Below the pieces are notes generated by a model. That model was not told the DNA's origin. It did no database searches and saw only the letters and a program-made list of their open reading frames with translations. The translations under genes and the position numbers were made by a program. From assembly GCF_000385375.1 (NCBI RefSeq), contig NZ_ARVV01000001.1, forward strand, positions 3,100,001-3,164,000: a DNA stretch of 64,000 nt, written 5' to 3'. Positions 1 through 8,921 of the stretch are shown here, piece after piece (position 1 is the stretch's first letter; each line of letters starts with the position of its first letter). Source of the DNA: Methyloversatilis discipulorum (GTDB taxonomy: Bacteria > Pseudomonadota > Gammaproteobacteria > Burkholderiales > Rhodocyclaceae).

Positions 1-2
1 GC

Positions 3-2078
3 CACGGTCTGGGGCGCGTGTTCGAGGTGAGCGAAGACACGCTGGTGCTCGATCCGTCGCTGACCATACGCGAAGGCGCGGTCAGCGCCTGGCCGCCGGC
101 CTGGCACGGCCAGAACCTGCGCGACATCCTGGTCAGCCTGGGCATAGACATCGACACGCCGTGGGCGAAGCTGCCGCGCAAGGTGCGCGACTGGATCCTG
201 TTCACCGACGAACAGCCGGTGGTACCGGTGTATGCCGGCTTCACGCCGGAGGAAACGCGTCTCGCGCTGCGGCGGAAGATGGAGCCGAGCTATCAGGGCA
301 CTTTCACCAGCGCACGTCGCTACGTGCTGCACACCTTCGCCAGCACGCAGAGCACGCTGATGAGAAAGCGGGTGTCGCGCTACATGCGGGCGAGCGACTG
401 CCCGGCCTGCGACGGCAAGCGGCTCAAGCGGGAAGCGCTGGCGGTCACCTTCGCCGGGCTGGACATCGGTGCACTGTCGCGCCAGCCGCTGTCCGAGGTG
501 GCACGCCTGCTGGCATCGGCTGCCGCCGGCGAGGCGGATGCACGGCTGTCGGAGGAAAAGCGCCTCGCCGCACAGAGGCTGGCCGGCGACGTGGTCGACC
601 GCGTCGAGGTGCTGCTGCGGCTGGGCCTGGGCTATCTGACGCTGGAACGCAGCACGCCCACGCTGTCGCCGGGCGAACTGCAGCGGCTCAGACTGGCCAC
701 CCAGCTGCGCTCGCAGCTGTTCGGCGTGGTCTATGTGCTGGACGAACCGTCCGCCGGCCTGCACCCGGCCGATGGCGAAGCGCTGTTCGACGCGCTGCTG
801 CAGCTGAAGCAGGCCGGCAACAGCGTGTTCGTGGTCGAGCACGACCTCGACATGATCCGCCGCGCCGACTGGGTGGTCGATGTCGGTCCGGGCGCAGGCA
901 GCGAGGGCGGACGCATCGTCTATAGCGGCCCACCCGCAGGTCTTGCCACGGCCAGGTCATCGGCCACCGCGCGTTTCCTGAAGTCCGACCTGCCGCCGGT
1001 GCGCACACCGCGCACGCCGTCCGGCTGGCTGGCGCTGCACGACGTGAGCCGCAACAACCTGCACCGGCTGGACGCGCGCATCCCGCTCGGCGTGCTGTGT
1101 GCGGTGACCGGCCTGTCCGGCTCCGGCAAGTCCAGCCTGATCAGCCAGGCACTGGTCGAACTGGTGGCGGAGCACCTGGGCCACGTGGTCGAGGCCGAGC
1201 CGGACAGCGACGACGGCGAGCAGCCGCCGGTCGACAGTGCGCCGACCGAAGGCCGGCTGGGCGAAGGCGCGGACGCGATACGCCGGCTGGTGCGCATAGA
1301 CCAGAAGCCGATCGGCCGCACGCCCCGCTCCAACCTCGCCACCTATACCGGACTGTTCGACGAGGTGCGCAAGCTGTTCGCGCAGACGCCAGCGGCGCGC
1401 AAGCGCGGCTACGACGCCGGGCGCTTCTCGTTCAACGTGGCCAAGGGTCGCTGCCCGACCTGCGAGGGCGAAGGCTTCGTCAGCGTCGAACTGCTGTTCA
1501 TGCCCGGCGTGTACGCGCCCTGCGCCGACTGCCACGGTACCCGCTACAACCCGGCCACGCTGGCCGTGTCCTGGCAGGGCCGCAATATCGCCGAGGTGCT
1601 GGACCTCACCGTGGATCAGGCCTGCGAGGTATTCACCGGCGAGCCGCGGGTACGCGCCCCGCTCACGCTGCTGAGCCGGCTCGGCCTGGGCTACCTTAGG
1701 CTGGGCCAGCCGGCGACCGAACTGTCGGGCGGCGAGGCGCAGCGCATCAAGCTCGCCACCGAACTTCAGCGCAGCGGACGAGGCGGCACGCTCTACGTGC
1801 TGGACGAACCGACCACCGGCCTGCATCCGGCCGACGTCGAACGCCTGCTCGCCCAGCTCGAAGTACTGGTCGATGCCGGCAACAGCGTGGTGCTGGTCGA
1901 ACACGACATGCGGCTGGTGGCGCGCGCGGACTGGGTGATCGACATGGGGCCGGGCGCCGGCGCCGAGGGCGGGCGCATCGTCGCCGAGGGACTGCCGGCC
2001 GACGTGGCAAAGGCGAAAGGCAGCCGCACCGCGCCCTATCTGCGGCGGGCACTGGAAGGCGGGCGCGGGAAAGAGTGA
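3..2078 (+). CDS. uvrA: UvrA-like excinuclease ATPase subunit, 5' end outside window
   Basis: This is the C-terminal part of a UvrA-family protein. The reading frame is open to the window edge, so the internal GTG at 18 is not a credible start. The first ABC signature reads LSPGELQRLRLA instead of LSGGE, followed by a Walker B-like VVYVLDEPSAGLHPAD. The second ATPase is complete, with Walker A GLSGSGKSS, signature LSGGEAQRIKLA and Walker B LYVLDEPTTGLHP. Cys pairs CPACDGK and CPTCEGEG..CADCHG are the zinc modules. UvrA binds damaged DNA in nucleotide excision repair. The altered first signature and short form look more like the UvrA2/UvrA-like class than the housekeeping UvrA, so a role in drug tolerance or self-protection is possible. 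Family is certain; subclass is moderately sure. Confidence 0.88.
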   Translation, partial: HGLGRVFEVSEDTLVLDPSLTIREGAVSAWPPAWHGQNLRDILVSLGIDIDTPWAKLPRKVRDWILFTDEQPVVPVYAGFTPEETRLALRRKMEPSYQGTFTSARRYVLHTFASTQSTLMRKRVSRYMRASDCPACDGKRLKREALAVTFAGLDIGALSRQPLSEVARLLASAAAGEADARLSEEKRLAAQRLAGDVVDRVEVLLRLGLGYLTLERSTPTLSPGELQRLRLATQLRSQLFGVVYVLDEPSAGLHPADGEALFDALLQLKQAGNSVFVVEHDLDMIRRADWVVDVGPGAGSEGGRIVYSGPPAGLATARSSATARFLKSDLPPVRTPRTPSGWLALHDVSRNNLHRLDARIPLGVLCAVTGLSGSGKSSLISQALVELVAEHLGHVVEAEPDSDDGEQPPVDSAPTEGRLGEGADAIRRLVRIDQKPIGRTPRSNLATYTGLFDEVRKLFAQTPAARKRGYDAGRFSFNVAKGRCPTCEGEGFVSVELLFMPGVYAPCADCHGTRYNPATLAVSWQGRNIAEVLDLTVDQACEVFTGEPRVRAPLTLLSRLGLGYLRLGQPATELSGGEAQRIKLATELQRSGRGGTLYVLDEPTTGLHPADVERLLAQLEVLVDAGNSVVLVEHDMRLVARADWVIDMGPGAGAEGGRIVAEGLPADVAKAKGSRTAPYLRRALEGGRGKE

Positions 2079-2096
2079 GGGGTCCGCTCGGACCCC
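2079..2096. terminator. Hairpin between convergent uvrA-like gene and yjfB-family gene
   Basis: A perfect 7-bp stem GGGGTCC with loop gctc and GGACCCC starts right after the uvrA-like stop codon and ends just before the stop of the opposing small gene. There is no T-tract on either strand, so termination by this hairpin alone is uncertain. Confidence 0.4.
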
Positions 2097-2100
2097 AGTC

Positions 2101-2292
2101 TCAGGCGTAGGTATCGATGATGTTCTTGCTGGCGGGCGGCGCAGGCTGAGGGGTCGGCAGTGCCTGCAGCAGTTGCGCGGCGTTCGACGCCTGAATGTCC
2201 AGTGCCTTTCTGAGCACCAGGGTGCCGGCGGCGTCGACCACCTTCTGCTGCGACATCGAGGTAGCGGCGCTGGCGATTGCGGAAACGTCCAT
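2101..2292 (-). CDS. YjfB-family putative motility protein, 63 aa
   Basis: A 63-residue protein beginning MDVSAIASAATSMSQQKV and ending in a proline/alanine tail. The Ala/Ser/Gln-rich helical start followed by a VLRKALDIQ-type segment matches the small YjfB family (putative motility proteins). Its biochemical role is not known. The sequence supports a motility link: a sigma28-type promoter (TCAA-N15-GTCGTTAA) lies 39 bases upstream of the ATG, the same architecture as the promoters of the MCP gene and the 116-codon gene elsewhere in the window. It is transcribed away from the cysN end, with no flagellar neighbours. Confidence 0.75.
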   Translation of the reverse strand: MDVSAIASAATSMSQQKVVDAAGTLVLRKALDIQASNAAQLLQALPTPQPAPPASKNIIDTYA

Positions 2293-2331
2293 GTGATCTC
2301 TCCTGCGCCGACGACCGGCGCGCTGACAGTC

Positions 2332-2358
2332 TTAACGACGCGCAGCGCGCCGGCTTGA
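2332..2358 (-). promoter_or_regulatory. Sigma28 (FliA)-type promoter for the yjfB-family gene
   Basis: On the minus strand the sequence reads TCAA, 15 bases, GTCGTTAA. The known FliA consensus is TAAA-N15-GCCGATAA, and TCAA is an accepted -35 variant in related bacteria. The expected start lies about 30 bases before the ATG. Confidence 0.7.
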
Positions 2359-2384
2359 ACGCGGACCGTTCGTCGCCGCTCGCA

Positions 2385-3671
2385 TCACGCCACGGCCTCA
2401 ACGTCCACCACGATCATGCCCGCTGCCACCGTGTTGTAGGTGCTGTCGTCGATGACGACGAAAGCGCCGGTCGAGCGGTTCAGCACATAGGGGTCGGCAA
2501 ACACCGGATGTGCCAGCTTGAAGCGCACGCGGGCGATGTCGTTCATCACGAGCCGTTCGGCGGGCATACGCTCCAGCGTGTTCACGTCCAGCCGGTGCTC
2601 GATGGCCACCAGCTTCGCCCTGACTTCACGCGTCGTATGACGGATCAGGTAGGTGCGGGTGCGGTCCATCGGCAGATCCGACAGCCAGCACAGGTCGGCG
2701 GTGATCTGGCGCAGCACCTGCGGCGGGTACTCAGGCGCCACGATCATGTCGCCGCGCGACACGTCGATGTCGTCGTCGAGCAGCAGCGCGACCGACTGTT
2801 CGGCCCCGGCGTGTGCAAGCGCTTCGCCGCCGATCTCGATGGCCCGAACCGTGGTGCTCAGGCCAGAGGGCAGCACGCTCACCGTATCGCCGACCGCGAT
2901 GCGTCCGGCCTCGACCCGGCCCATGAAGCCGCGGTAATCGTGCAACGCGGGATTCGCCGCGTCCTGCGGACGGCAGACCCACTGCACCGGAAAGCGGAAG
3001 GGGTGGGCGTGCGGTGCCACCGCTGCCGGCGCGCTTTCCAGCATCTCCATCAGCGTGGACCCGTCGTACCAGTGCAGGTGTTCGCCACGGTCGACCACCA
3101 TGTCGCCGCGCAGGGCGGACATCGGCACGAAGCGCGCCTGCCCGATGCCGACGCCGGCCGCGAACGCGAGGAAGTCATCGCGGATGCGCTCGAACACCGG
3201 CTGCGCGAAGTCGACCAGATCCATCTTGTTCACCGCCACCACCAGCTGCGGAATGCCGAGCAGCGCCGCCAGCTGTGCATGGCGACGGGTCTGCGTCAGC
3301 ACGCCGCGGCGCGCGTCGATCAGGATGATGGCCAGATCGGCGGTCGACGCAGCGGTGACCATGTTGCGCGTGTACTGCTCGTGCCCCGGCGCATCGGCGA
3401 TGATGAACTTGCGCCGGCCCGACGAGAAATAGCGGTAGGCGACATCGATGGTGATGCCCTGTTCGCGCTCCGCCTGCAGACCGTCGGTCAGCAGCGACAG
3501 GTCGATCGCTTCCATGCCGCGGCGTGCCGACGTGCGCTCGATCGCCTGCAGCGTGTCGGCGAGGATGGCCCGGCTGTCGTGCAGCAGGCGGCCGATCAGC
3601 GTGCTCTTGCCGTCGTCCACGCTGCCGCAGGTCAGGAAGCGCAGCAGGCCCTTGTCTTCAGATGTACTCAT
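2385..3671 (-). CDS. cysN: Sulfate adenylyltransferase subunit 1 (GTPase)
   Basis: CysN is the regulatory GTPase of ATP sulfurylase; with CysD it makes adenosine 5'-phosphosulfate from sulfate and ATP in the cytoplasm. The translational-GTPase motifs are intact: P-loop GSVDDGKST (residues 16-24), the conserved Thr in switch I near 74, DAPGHEQYT (93-101) and NKMD (148-151), followed by two beta-barrel domains. At 428 residues it is a stand-alone CysN, without the fused APS kinase (CysC) domain found in CysNC; no cysC is in the window. It lies 38 bases behind cysD and is the last gene of the dabB-dabA-cysD-cysN run. Confidence 0.96.
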   Translation of the reverse strand: MSTSEDKGLLRFLTCGSVDDGKSTLIGRLLHDSRAILADTLQAIERTSARRGMEAIDLSLLTDGLQAEREQGITIDVAYRYFSSGRRKFIIADAPGHEQYTRNMVTAASTADLAIILIDARRGVLTQTRRHAQLAALLGIPQLVVAVNKMDLVDFAQPVFERIRDDFLAFAAGVGIGQARFVPMSALRGDMVVDRGEHLHWYDGSTLMEMLESAPAAVAPHAHPFRFPVQWVCRPQDAANPALHDYRGFMGRVEAGRIAVGDTVSVLPSGLSTTVRAIEIGGEALAHAGAEQSVALLLDDDIDVSRGDMIVAPEYPPQVLRQITADLCWLSDLPMDRTRTYLIRHTTREVRAKLVAIEHRLDVNTLERMPAERLVMNDIARVRFKLAHPVFADPYVLNRSTGAFVVIDDSTYNTVAAGMIVVDVEAVA

Positions 3672-3709
3672 ATGCGGTCCTCGATGACCGGTCGCAGCGC
3701 GGCCGGTGC

Positions 3710-4660
3710 TCAGAAATAGCCTTCACGCTTGCGCTGTTCCATCGACGCGTCGCCGGTCTGATCGTCCAGTCGCGTGGCACCACGTTCGGTCAGGTCGGTG
3801 CTCGCGGTTTCGATAAGGATGCGCGCGACGGTATCGGCATCCGACTCGACCGGCGCCGTGCAGGAAATGTCGCCGACAGTGCGGAAACGCACCCGCCGTA
3901 AGACGACCTGCTCACCAGGCCGCGGCAGGCTGGTCAGTTCGCCGCTGGCCAGCGGCACGTTCACCGGCACCGGCAGACCGTTGCGCAGCACCACCTCGCG
4001 CTCGTGCGCGAAATAGATGGACGGCAAGGCCAGCCGCTCGCGCTCTATGTATTGCCAGACGTCGAGTTCGGTCCAGTTCGAGATCGGAAAGGCGCGCACG
4101 TTCTCGCCCACATGGGTGCGGGCGTTGTAGAGGTTCCACAGTTCGGGGCGCTGGTTCTTCGGATCCCACTGACCGAATTCGTCGCGGAAACTCATGATGC
4201 GTTCCTTGGCGCGCGCCTTCTCCTCGTCGCGCCGGGCGCCGCCGATGCAGCCGTCGAAGCCGAACTCCTCGATCGCTTCAAGCAGCGTGACCGACTGGTG
4301 CCGGTTTCGCGATTCGTCGGCGTGCTTGAGTACGACCGAACCGCGACGGATCGAATCCTCGACCGAACGCACGATGAGCCGCTCGCCCAGTTCGGCGGCG
4401 CGGCGGTCGCGGAACTCGATCACCTCGCGATAGTTGTGGCCGGTGTCGATGTGCAGCAGAGGGAAGGGGAAGCGACCGGGCCGGAAGGCCTTCTCGGCGA
4501 TGCGCAGCAGGCAGACCGAATCCTTGCCGCCGGAGAACAGCAACGCCGGGCGGGCGCACTGGCCGGCCACCTCGCGCATGATGTGGATGGCCTCGGCCTC
4601 CAGCCAGTCCAGATGCGACAGGCTGGCGTCGTCGCGCAATGTGGGTATGGGTGCATTCAT
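3710..4660 (-). CDS. cysD: Sulfate adenylyltransferase subunit 2
   Basis: CysD is the catalytic PP-loop subunit of ATP sulfurylase. The pyrophosphatase loop FSGGKDS is at residues 42-48, followed by HIDTGHNYREVIEFRD, typical of the family. The length of 316 residues is normal. The frame stays open further upstream, but the ATG at 4660 has a GAGG ribosome site seven bases before it and gives the expected N-terminus, so this start is chosen. The stop codon of dabA (4671-4673) sits inside this ribosome site, which implies co-transcription and probably translational coupling with dabA. Confidence 0.96.
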   Translation of the reverse strand: MNAPIPTLRDDASLSHLDWLEAEAIHIMREVAGQCARPALLFSGGKDSVCLLRIAEKAFRPGRFPFPLLHIDTGHNYREVIEFRDRRAAELGERLIVRSVEDSIRRGSVVLKHADESRNRHQSVTLLEAIEEFGFDGCIGGARRDEEKARAKERIMSFRDEFGQWDPKNQRPELWNLYNARTHVGENVRAFPISNWTELDVWQYIERERLALPSIYFAHEREVVLRNGLPVPVNVPLASGELTSLPRPGEQVVLRRVRFRTVGDISCTAPVESDADTVARILIETASTDLTERGATRLDDQTGDASMEQRKREGYF

Positions 4661-4670
4661 GACAGGAACC

Positions 4671-7265
4671 TCACTGGACGGGAACGGCGGATGGCGCGGA
4701 CGCCTTGGTCGCTGCGCCGCCGGTGAAAGGCAGCGACTGCCACTGGCCGGCTGCGTAGCGCAGCATCCGGGCGCCGTCGAAGCGCCACAGATGCAGCCAG
4801 CCGTTGTCGACCAGCTGGCGCACCACGGCATGCTTGCCGAGCACGCGTTCGATGGCGGCCGCCGGCGCGTCGATCGCGACGGTCAGGCGCACCGGTTCGT
4901 GCACCCAGCGCTCGCCGTCGTGCAGCGACTGCCGCGACAGGCCGATGCGCAGATCGCCGCCGTTGCCTTCGAACACGCCGATGCGCCCGCCGACCACGTT
5001 GTGCAGCAGCTTGTTGCCGCTGCCGAAGTGCGCCGGTGCGCAGGTCGAAGCGTGGTACTGCCAGTTGATCCAGTGCGTCACCAGCATCGGCGCGGTCATC
5101 AGCAGTTCGAGCAGGCTGCCGTCGGCATCGCGCGCGCTGTCGTAGTCGTGCAGGAAGGTACGCCCGTTCAGCACCGCCGATTCGCTGCGCGCACGCGGCG
5201 CGATGATGAAGGCGGCGTTGCCGGCCAGGCCCCACTCCGGCCGCGTCTGCGCACCGTCGTTGGCGCGGCGGCGCAGCTGTGACAGCAGCGCGCCATGACC
5301 GGCGCGCGGGTCCAGGCCGAGACTGGCGGCGCGCTCGCGCCTGACCTGGTCGCCGGCGTGGGCGAATACCGGCTCCAGACGCTCCCAGCGGGCGCGCGCC
5401 TCGGCCGGCAGCAGGTCGAGATCGAAGCCTTCGATCTCATCGGTCGTCGTGTTGTGCAGCCCGGCGACGAACACCGTCACGGCGGGGATGTCGATGCCAC
5501 GCTGCACCAGCGCCGCACGCACTCCGGCATCGTTGAGCAGGCGCGCAAGCGCGCGGGCATTCACCTCGCCGGTCTGTCCGCAGCAGGCGCCACAGTCGAG
5601 CGCGGCGGCATGCGCGTTGTTGGCGCTCTGGCTGCCGTGACCGATCAGCAGCACCAGCGGCGCCAGTTCGCGCTCCAGACCCATCGCGCGCAGCACGCGC
5701 TCGGCCAGCGCCACCCGTGCGTCGAGGTCCAGCCCGTCCAGCGTCGGGCGGCACAGTGCGCGATAGCGCGACGGCAGGCCGTCGAGGTCGTCGCGCGCAC
5801 GCGCCTCGCGTGACGGATGCAGCCAGCGCGCCAGCTTGCCAACGTAGCCGACGCCGGCCGCTTCGACGAAGGAGAAAGCCGCTCCCGGCCAACGACTCGC
5901 CGACCGCCACGAGCGCCGACCGGCGAACTGACGCTGGCGCGCCGTGGCCGCCTCGACATCGAGCGGATCGCCGTCGCTGCCGCCGTCGATGCGATCGGTC
6001 ACCTCGATCGCCGGAGCCAGCAGGCCGGGCAGTTGCGGGCGGCGGGCGTCGGTGGCGAAGGGCGTGTAGGCGATGGGCAGGCCGAAGAAGCCGGCAAAAC
6101 CGAGCGTGCGCATGCCCGGCCACACCGCCTCCAGTGCCCGGCGCATCGGTTCGCTGCGCACGTCGATGCAGAAGGCCGCCTGCACCTCCGGCCGCGTCGC
6201 CGGCGCGTCCAGTACCTGCGGGCTGCTGGCGCAGGCCAGTCGCAGCGCAAGATCCCGCTGGTAGGCGGCGTCGAGCGCCGACTGCCATACTTCGTCGATG
6301 CGCAGCATGTCCTCGGCGCGGGCGAGCGTCGCCGGTGCCTCGGCCCAGGCCGCCTGCACCGCGGCAAAGGAGCGTTCCGCCGACTGGTCGCAGTGGCCTT
6401 CGAGCAGCAGCGCGCCCCAGGCCAGCCGGATGGCCAGCAGATCGCGCAGGTGCGGGTCCGCACCGCCGCGCTGCGCGGCCTCCCAGCCGAGATAGGCGCA
6501 CCACGACGCCCAGCCGTTCACCGTCAGCAGCACCGCCTCGAGGTAGTCGGCCCATGCCTGCTCCGGCAGGCCCAGGCGCTGCAGCACCCAGCGCTCGGCC
6601 TCGACGCGGTCGGCCGGCAGCGCATGCAGCCGCCGGCTCAGATCGGGCAGACCCATCAGCACGCCGATGCCGTGGTCGTGGCTCAGCGTGTCGCGCCAGA
6701 AGGCATACAGACCGCCGCCGCGCTCGGGCTGCCAGTCGGCCTGGTGCTCGTCGAAATAGGCGGCGCAGGTCTGGCTGACCTGATGGGTGATGGCCTGCCG
6801 CCAGGACAGCCGCTGGTGGCGCGCCGGGTCGTCGTCGAGCACGTCGATCAGCAGCGGCAGCCGGGGCAGTTCGGGTGTCAGGTCGAGGGCGGCGACGCAG
6901 GTGGCGGCATCCAGTCCGTCGGTCGTGCCCGGCGGCAGCGAGGTCAGTGCAGCCGTCAGGTCAGCCGCGGTGACGCGACCGCTGCGCCAGGCCTGCTGCA
7001 GAAGGTCGCGCGACGGAAACACCGGTATGCCAGCCAGTACCGCCATCCGTGCGGCAACCGTGCGCACGCTGTGGCCGATGCGCGACCAGTGCGGATTGAC
7101 GGCGATCGCCCGGTCCAGCGGCCAGGCTGGCGCGATCGCGGCGCAGGCGGTGGAACAGGCGGCATCGATACGGCGCTGCAGCAGGTCGTCACGCGGCGCA
7201 TCGATCGGCGCGACGAGGTCACGGGGCGGCTGCGTGCGGACGGCTTCGGGGACAGAGGTGTGCAT
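4671..7265 (-). CDS. dabA: DabA-type inorganic carbon transporter subunit (DUF2309/UPF0753)
   Basis: DabA is the cytoplasmic, beta-carbonic-anhydrase-like subunit of the DAB complex. In sulfur-oxidising proteobacteria this complex hydrates CO2 vectorially, driven by ion flow through DabB. Residues matching the known zinc ligands are present with the right spacing: Cys366 and Asp368 in FCIDVRSE, His543 in IGHGSQSA and Cys558 in DCGACCG (numbered from the ATG at 7265). Three consecutive ATG codons occur; GGAG abuts the first but is six bases from the third, so the third is preferred (864 residues). It follows dabB by 21 bases and leads directly into cysD. Transport activity in this organism is inferred from the family. 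Confidence 0.9.
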   Translation of the reverse strand: MHTSVPEAVRTQPPRDLVAPIDAPRDDLLQRRIDAACSTACAAIAPAWPLDRAIAVNPHWSRIGHSVRTVAARMAVLAGIPVFPSRDLLQQAWRSGRVTAADLTAALTSLPPGTTDGLDAATCVAALDLTPELPRLPLLIDVLDDDPARHQRLSWRQAITHQVSQTCAAYFDEHQADWQPERGGGLYAFWRDTLSHDHGIGVLMGLPDLSRRLHALPADRVEAERWVLQRLGLPEQAWADYLEAVLLTVNGWASWCAYLGWEAAQRGGADPHLRDLLAIRLAWGALLLEGHCDQSAERSFAAVQAAWAEAPATLARAEDMLRIDEVWQSALDAAYQRDLALRLACASSPQVLDAPATRPEVQAAFCIDVRSEPMRRALEAVWPGMRTLGFAGFFGLPIAYTPFATDARRPQLPGLLAPAIEVTDRIDGGSDGDPLDVEAATARQRQFAGRRSWRSASRWPGAAFSFVEAAGVGYVGKLARWLHPSREARARDDLDGLPSRYRALCRPTLDGLDLDARVALAERVLRAMGLERELAPLVLLIGHGSQSANNAHAAALDCGACCGQTGEVNARALARLLNDAGVRAALVQRGIDIPAVTVFVAGLHNTTTDEIEGFDLDLLPAEARARWERLEPVFAHAGDQVRRERAASLGLDPRAGHGALLSQLRRRANDGAQTRPEWGLAGNAAFIIAPRARSESAVLNGRTFLHDYDSARDADGSLLELLMTAPMLVTHWINWQYHASTCAPAHFGSGNKLLHNVVGGRIGVFEGNGGDLRIGLSRQSLHDGERWVHEPVRLTVAIDAPAAAIERVLGKHAVVRQLVDNGWLHLWRFDGARMLRYAAGQWQSLPFTGGAATKASAPSAVPVQ

Positions 7266-7286
7266 CATCATCTCCAGGCGATCGAA

Positions 7287-8855
7287 TCAGGGCTGCGCGG
7301 GGGCGAGGTCGGCGTCGCCGGTGCGGCCGGCGGCGACGGGCGGAATCCAGCGGGCAGGCCACAGCGTCAGCGCGAGACGGGTGTAGAACTCATCGACGTA
7401 GAAGCCGGCGTAACTCAGACGTCGCCAGGTGGACAGCCACTGCGGCCGGGTCTGCAGCACGACCATCCAGCCGTAGAGCAAGGTCATGCCGGCCAGCGTG
7501 ACGAGGCCGGCGACCTCGTCGGGCCGGTCGTTGAGGCCGAGCGGCAGCCGATGCGCGACACCGGCGGCCAGCGTCAATCCGGCCACGGCAACGAGACCGG
7601 CAGCGCCCTGCCAGAGCGCAGCACGCGTGCGCTCGGTAGCGGACGGCAGCCACAGCAGAGGCGCCCAGGCCAGCGCCAGAACCAGCGTCCACCATTGCGG
7701 CCAGTGTGCACCCGCCAGCCACGCTGTCGCCAGCACGGCCGCGCCAGTGATCAGCGGCGCCAGCAGCAGGCTGGGCAGCGCGGCACGCTGTTCGCCCAGC
7801 ATCCTGCGCAGCCGCGTATCCCGGACCACACCGGAGGCGGCGAGGAAGGCGTGCGCTTTGTACAGCGAGTGGCCGATCAGGTGCAGCGCGGCGAACATGT
7901 ACAGGCCAAGGCCGCACTCGAGCACCATGAAACCCATCTGCGCCACGGTGGACCAGGCCAGCCTCACCTTGATGCTCACCCGCGTCAGCATGACCATGCC
8001 GGCCAGCAGCGCGGTCGCCAGACCGGCGATCACCAGCAGCCAGCGCGCAGCGGGCACCGCATCGAGCAGCGGCGAGAAGCGGATCAGCACGACGCCACCC
8101 AGATTGACGACGCCGGCGTGCAGCAGGGCCGACACCGGGGTCGGCGCCTCCATCACCTGGATGATCCAGCCGTGCGCCGGCAGCAGCGCGGTGCGCAGGA
8201 TGACCGCGATAGCGACGCACAGCGCGCTCGCCTGCAGTGCCACCGATGCGCCGTGCGCGTCAAGATGGCGCCACAGTTCCGACAATGAGCCGCTGCCGAC
8301 CTCGTTCCAGGCCAGCGCCGCAGCGATGATCAGCAGGACATCGGCGAGACGGTCGGCCAGGCTCTTCTTGTGCGCCGCAAGCAGCGCGAACGGGCGGTCG
8401 CCGTAGAAGCACAGCAGGCGCTGCAGCGCGACGCCGACCAGCGCCCAGGCGGCGATCAGCAGAACCCAGTGGTCGGCGATCAGCATCAGGTGCACCGCGA
8501 CCAGCACGCCCGACAGCGCCGCCACGTAGCGGCGCTGTCCTGCCTCGCCCTGCAGATAGCGCGACGAGAACACGCCGATCACCGTACCGACCGCCTGCAC
8601 CAGGATGGCCATCGCTGCGGTGAACGGGCCGAGCGCGATCCAGCCGTCGAGGCGCGGACCGGGCAGATCGCTTGCCAGCCACAGCAGCAGCGGCGTGGCC
8701 AGCGCCGCCAGCAGCGCGACCGCGGACAGCTGCGTGAAGCGGCGCCAAAGTGGCGCATCGTCGCGACCGCGCAGCCGGCTCAGCAGCATCGGCAGGGACA
8801 TCAGCAGGGCGGGCAGCAGCGCGCCGGCCCCCGACTTCAGACTGTATGGATCCAT
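7287..8855 (-). CDS. dabB: DabB-type NADH-quinone oxidoreductase subunit L-like membrane protein
   Basis: This 522-residue protein of the complex I antiporter-like family (proton_antipo_M) has about thirteen predicted membrane segments. It is the expected ion-translocating partner of DabA. Conserved features include the Lys-containing AAHKKSLADR region, HGWIIQVMEAPTPVSALLHAG and the LIGHSLYKAHAFL segment typical of NuoL-type subunits. The frame is open upstream, but the ATG at 8855 has a GAGGAGA ribosome site and gives the family-like start MDPYSLKSG. The first gene of the leftward operon, it is divergent from a LysR-type regulator. No other complex I genes are nearby, which separates it from true nuoL. 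Confidence 0.9.
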   Translation of the reverse strand: MDPYSLKSGAGALLPALLMSLPMLLSRLRGRDDAPLWRRFTQLSAVALLAALATPLLLWLASDLPGPRLDGWIALGPFTAAMAILVQAVGTVIGVFSSRYLQGEAGQRRYVAALSGVLVAVHLMLIADHWVLLIAAWALVGVALQRLLCFYGDRPFALLAAHKKSLADRLADVLLIIAAALAWNEVGSGSLSELWRHLDAHGASVALQASALCVAIAVILRTALLPAHGWIIQVMEAPTPVSALLHAGVVNLGGVVLIRFSPLLDAVPAARWLLVIAGLATALLAGMVMLTRVSIKVRLAWSTVAQMGFMVLECGLGLYMFAALHLIGHSLYKAHAFLAASGVVRDTRLRRMLGEQRAALPSLLLAPLITGAAVLATAWLAGAHWPQWWTLVLALAWAPLLWLPSATERTRAALWQGAAGLVAVAGLTLAAGVAHRLPLGLNDRPDEVAGLVTLAGMTLLYGWMVVLQTRPQWLSTWRRLSYAGFYVDEFYTRLALTLWPARWIPPVAAGRTGDADLAPAQP

Positions 8856-8921
8856 TCCACATCTCCTCGATAGCATTGGCATCGATGATGTGGCGCAGCA
8901 AACGTTCTGTAAAATACAATG

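Noticed and set aside
2277..3719. Long rightward ORF antisense to cysN
   Set aside because: Its protein is His/Arg/Gln-rich with no recognisable motif and mirrors cysN codons; a GC-rich shadow frame.
5817..8288. 823-codon rightward ORF over dabA and dabB
   Set aside because: It spans two well-supported genes on the other strand and has only low-complexity Gln/Arg/His composition.
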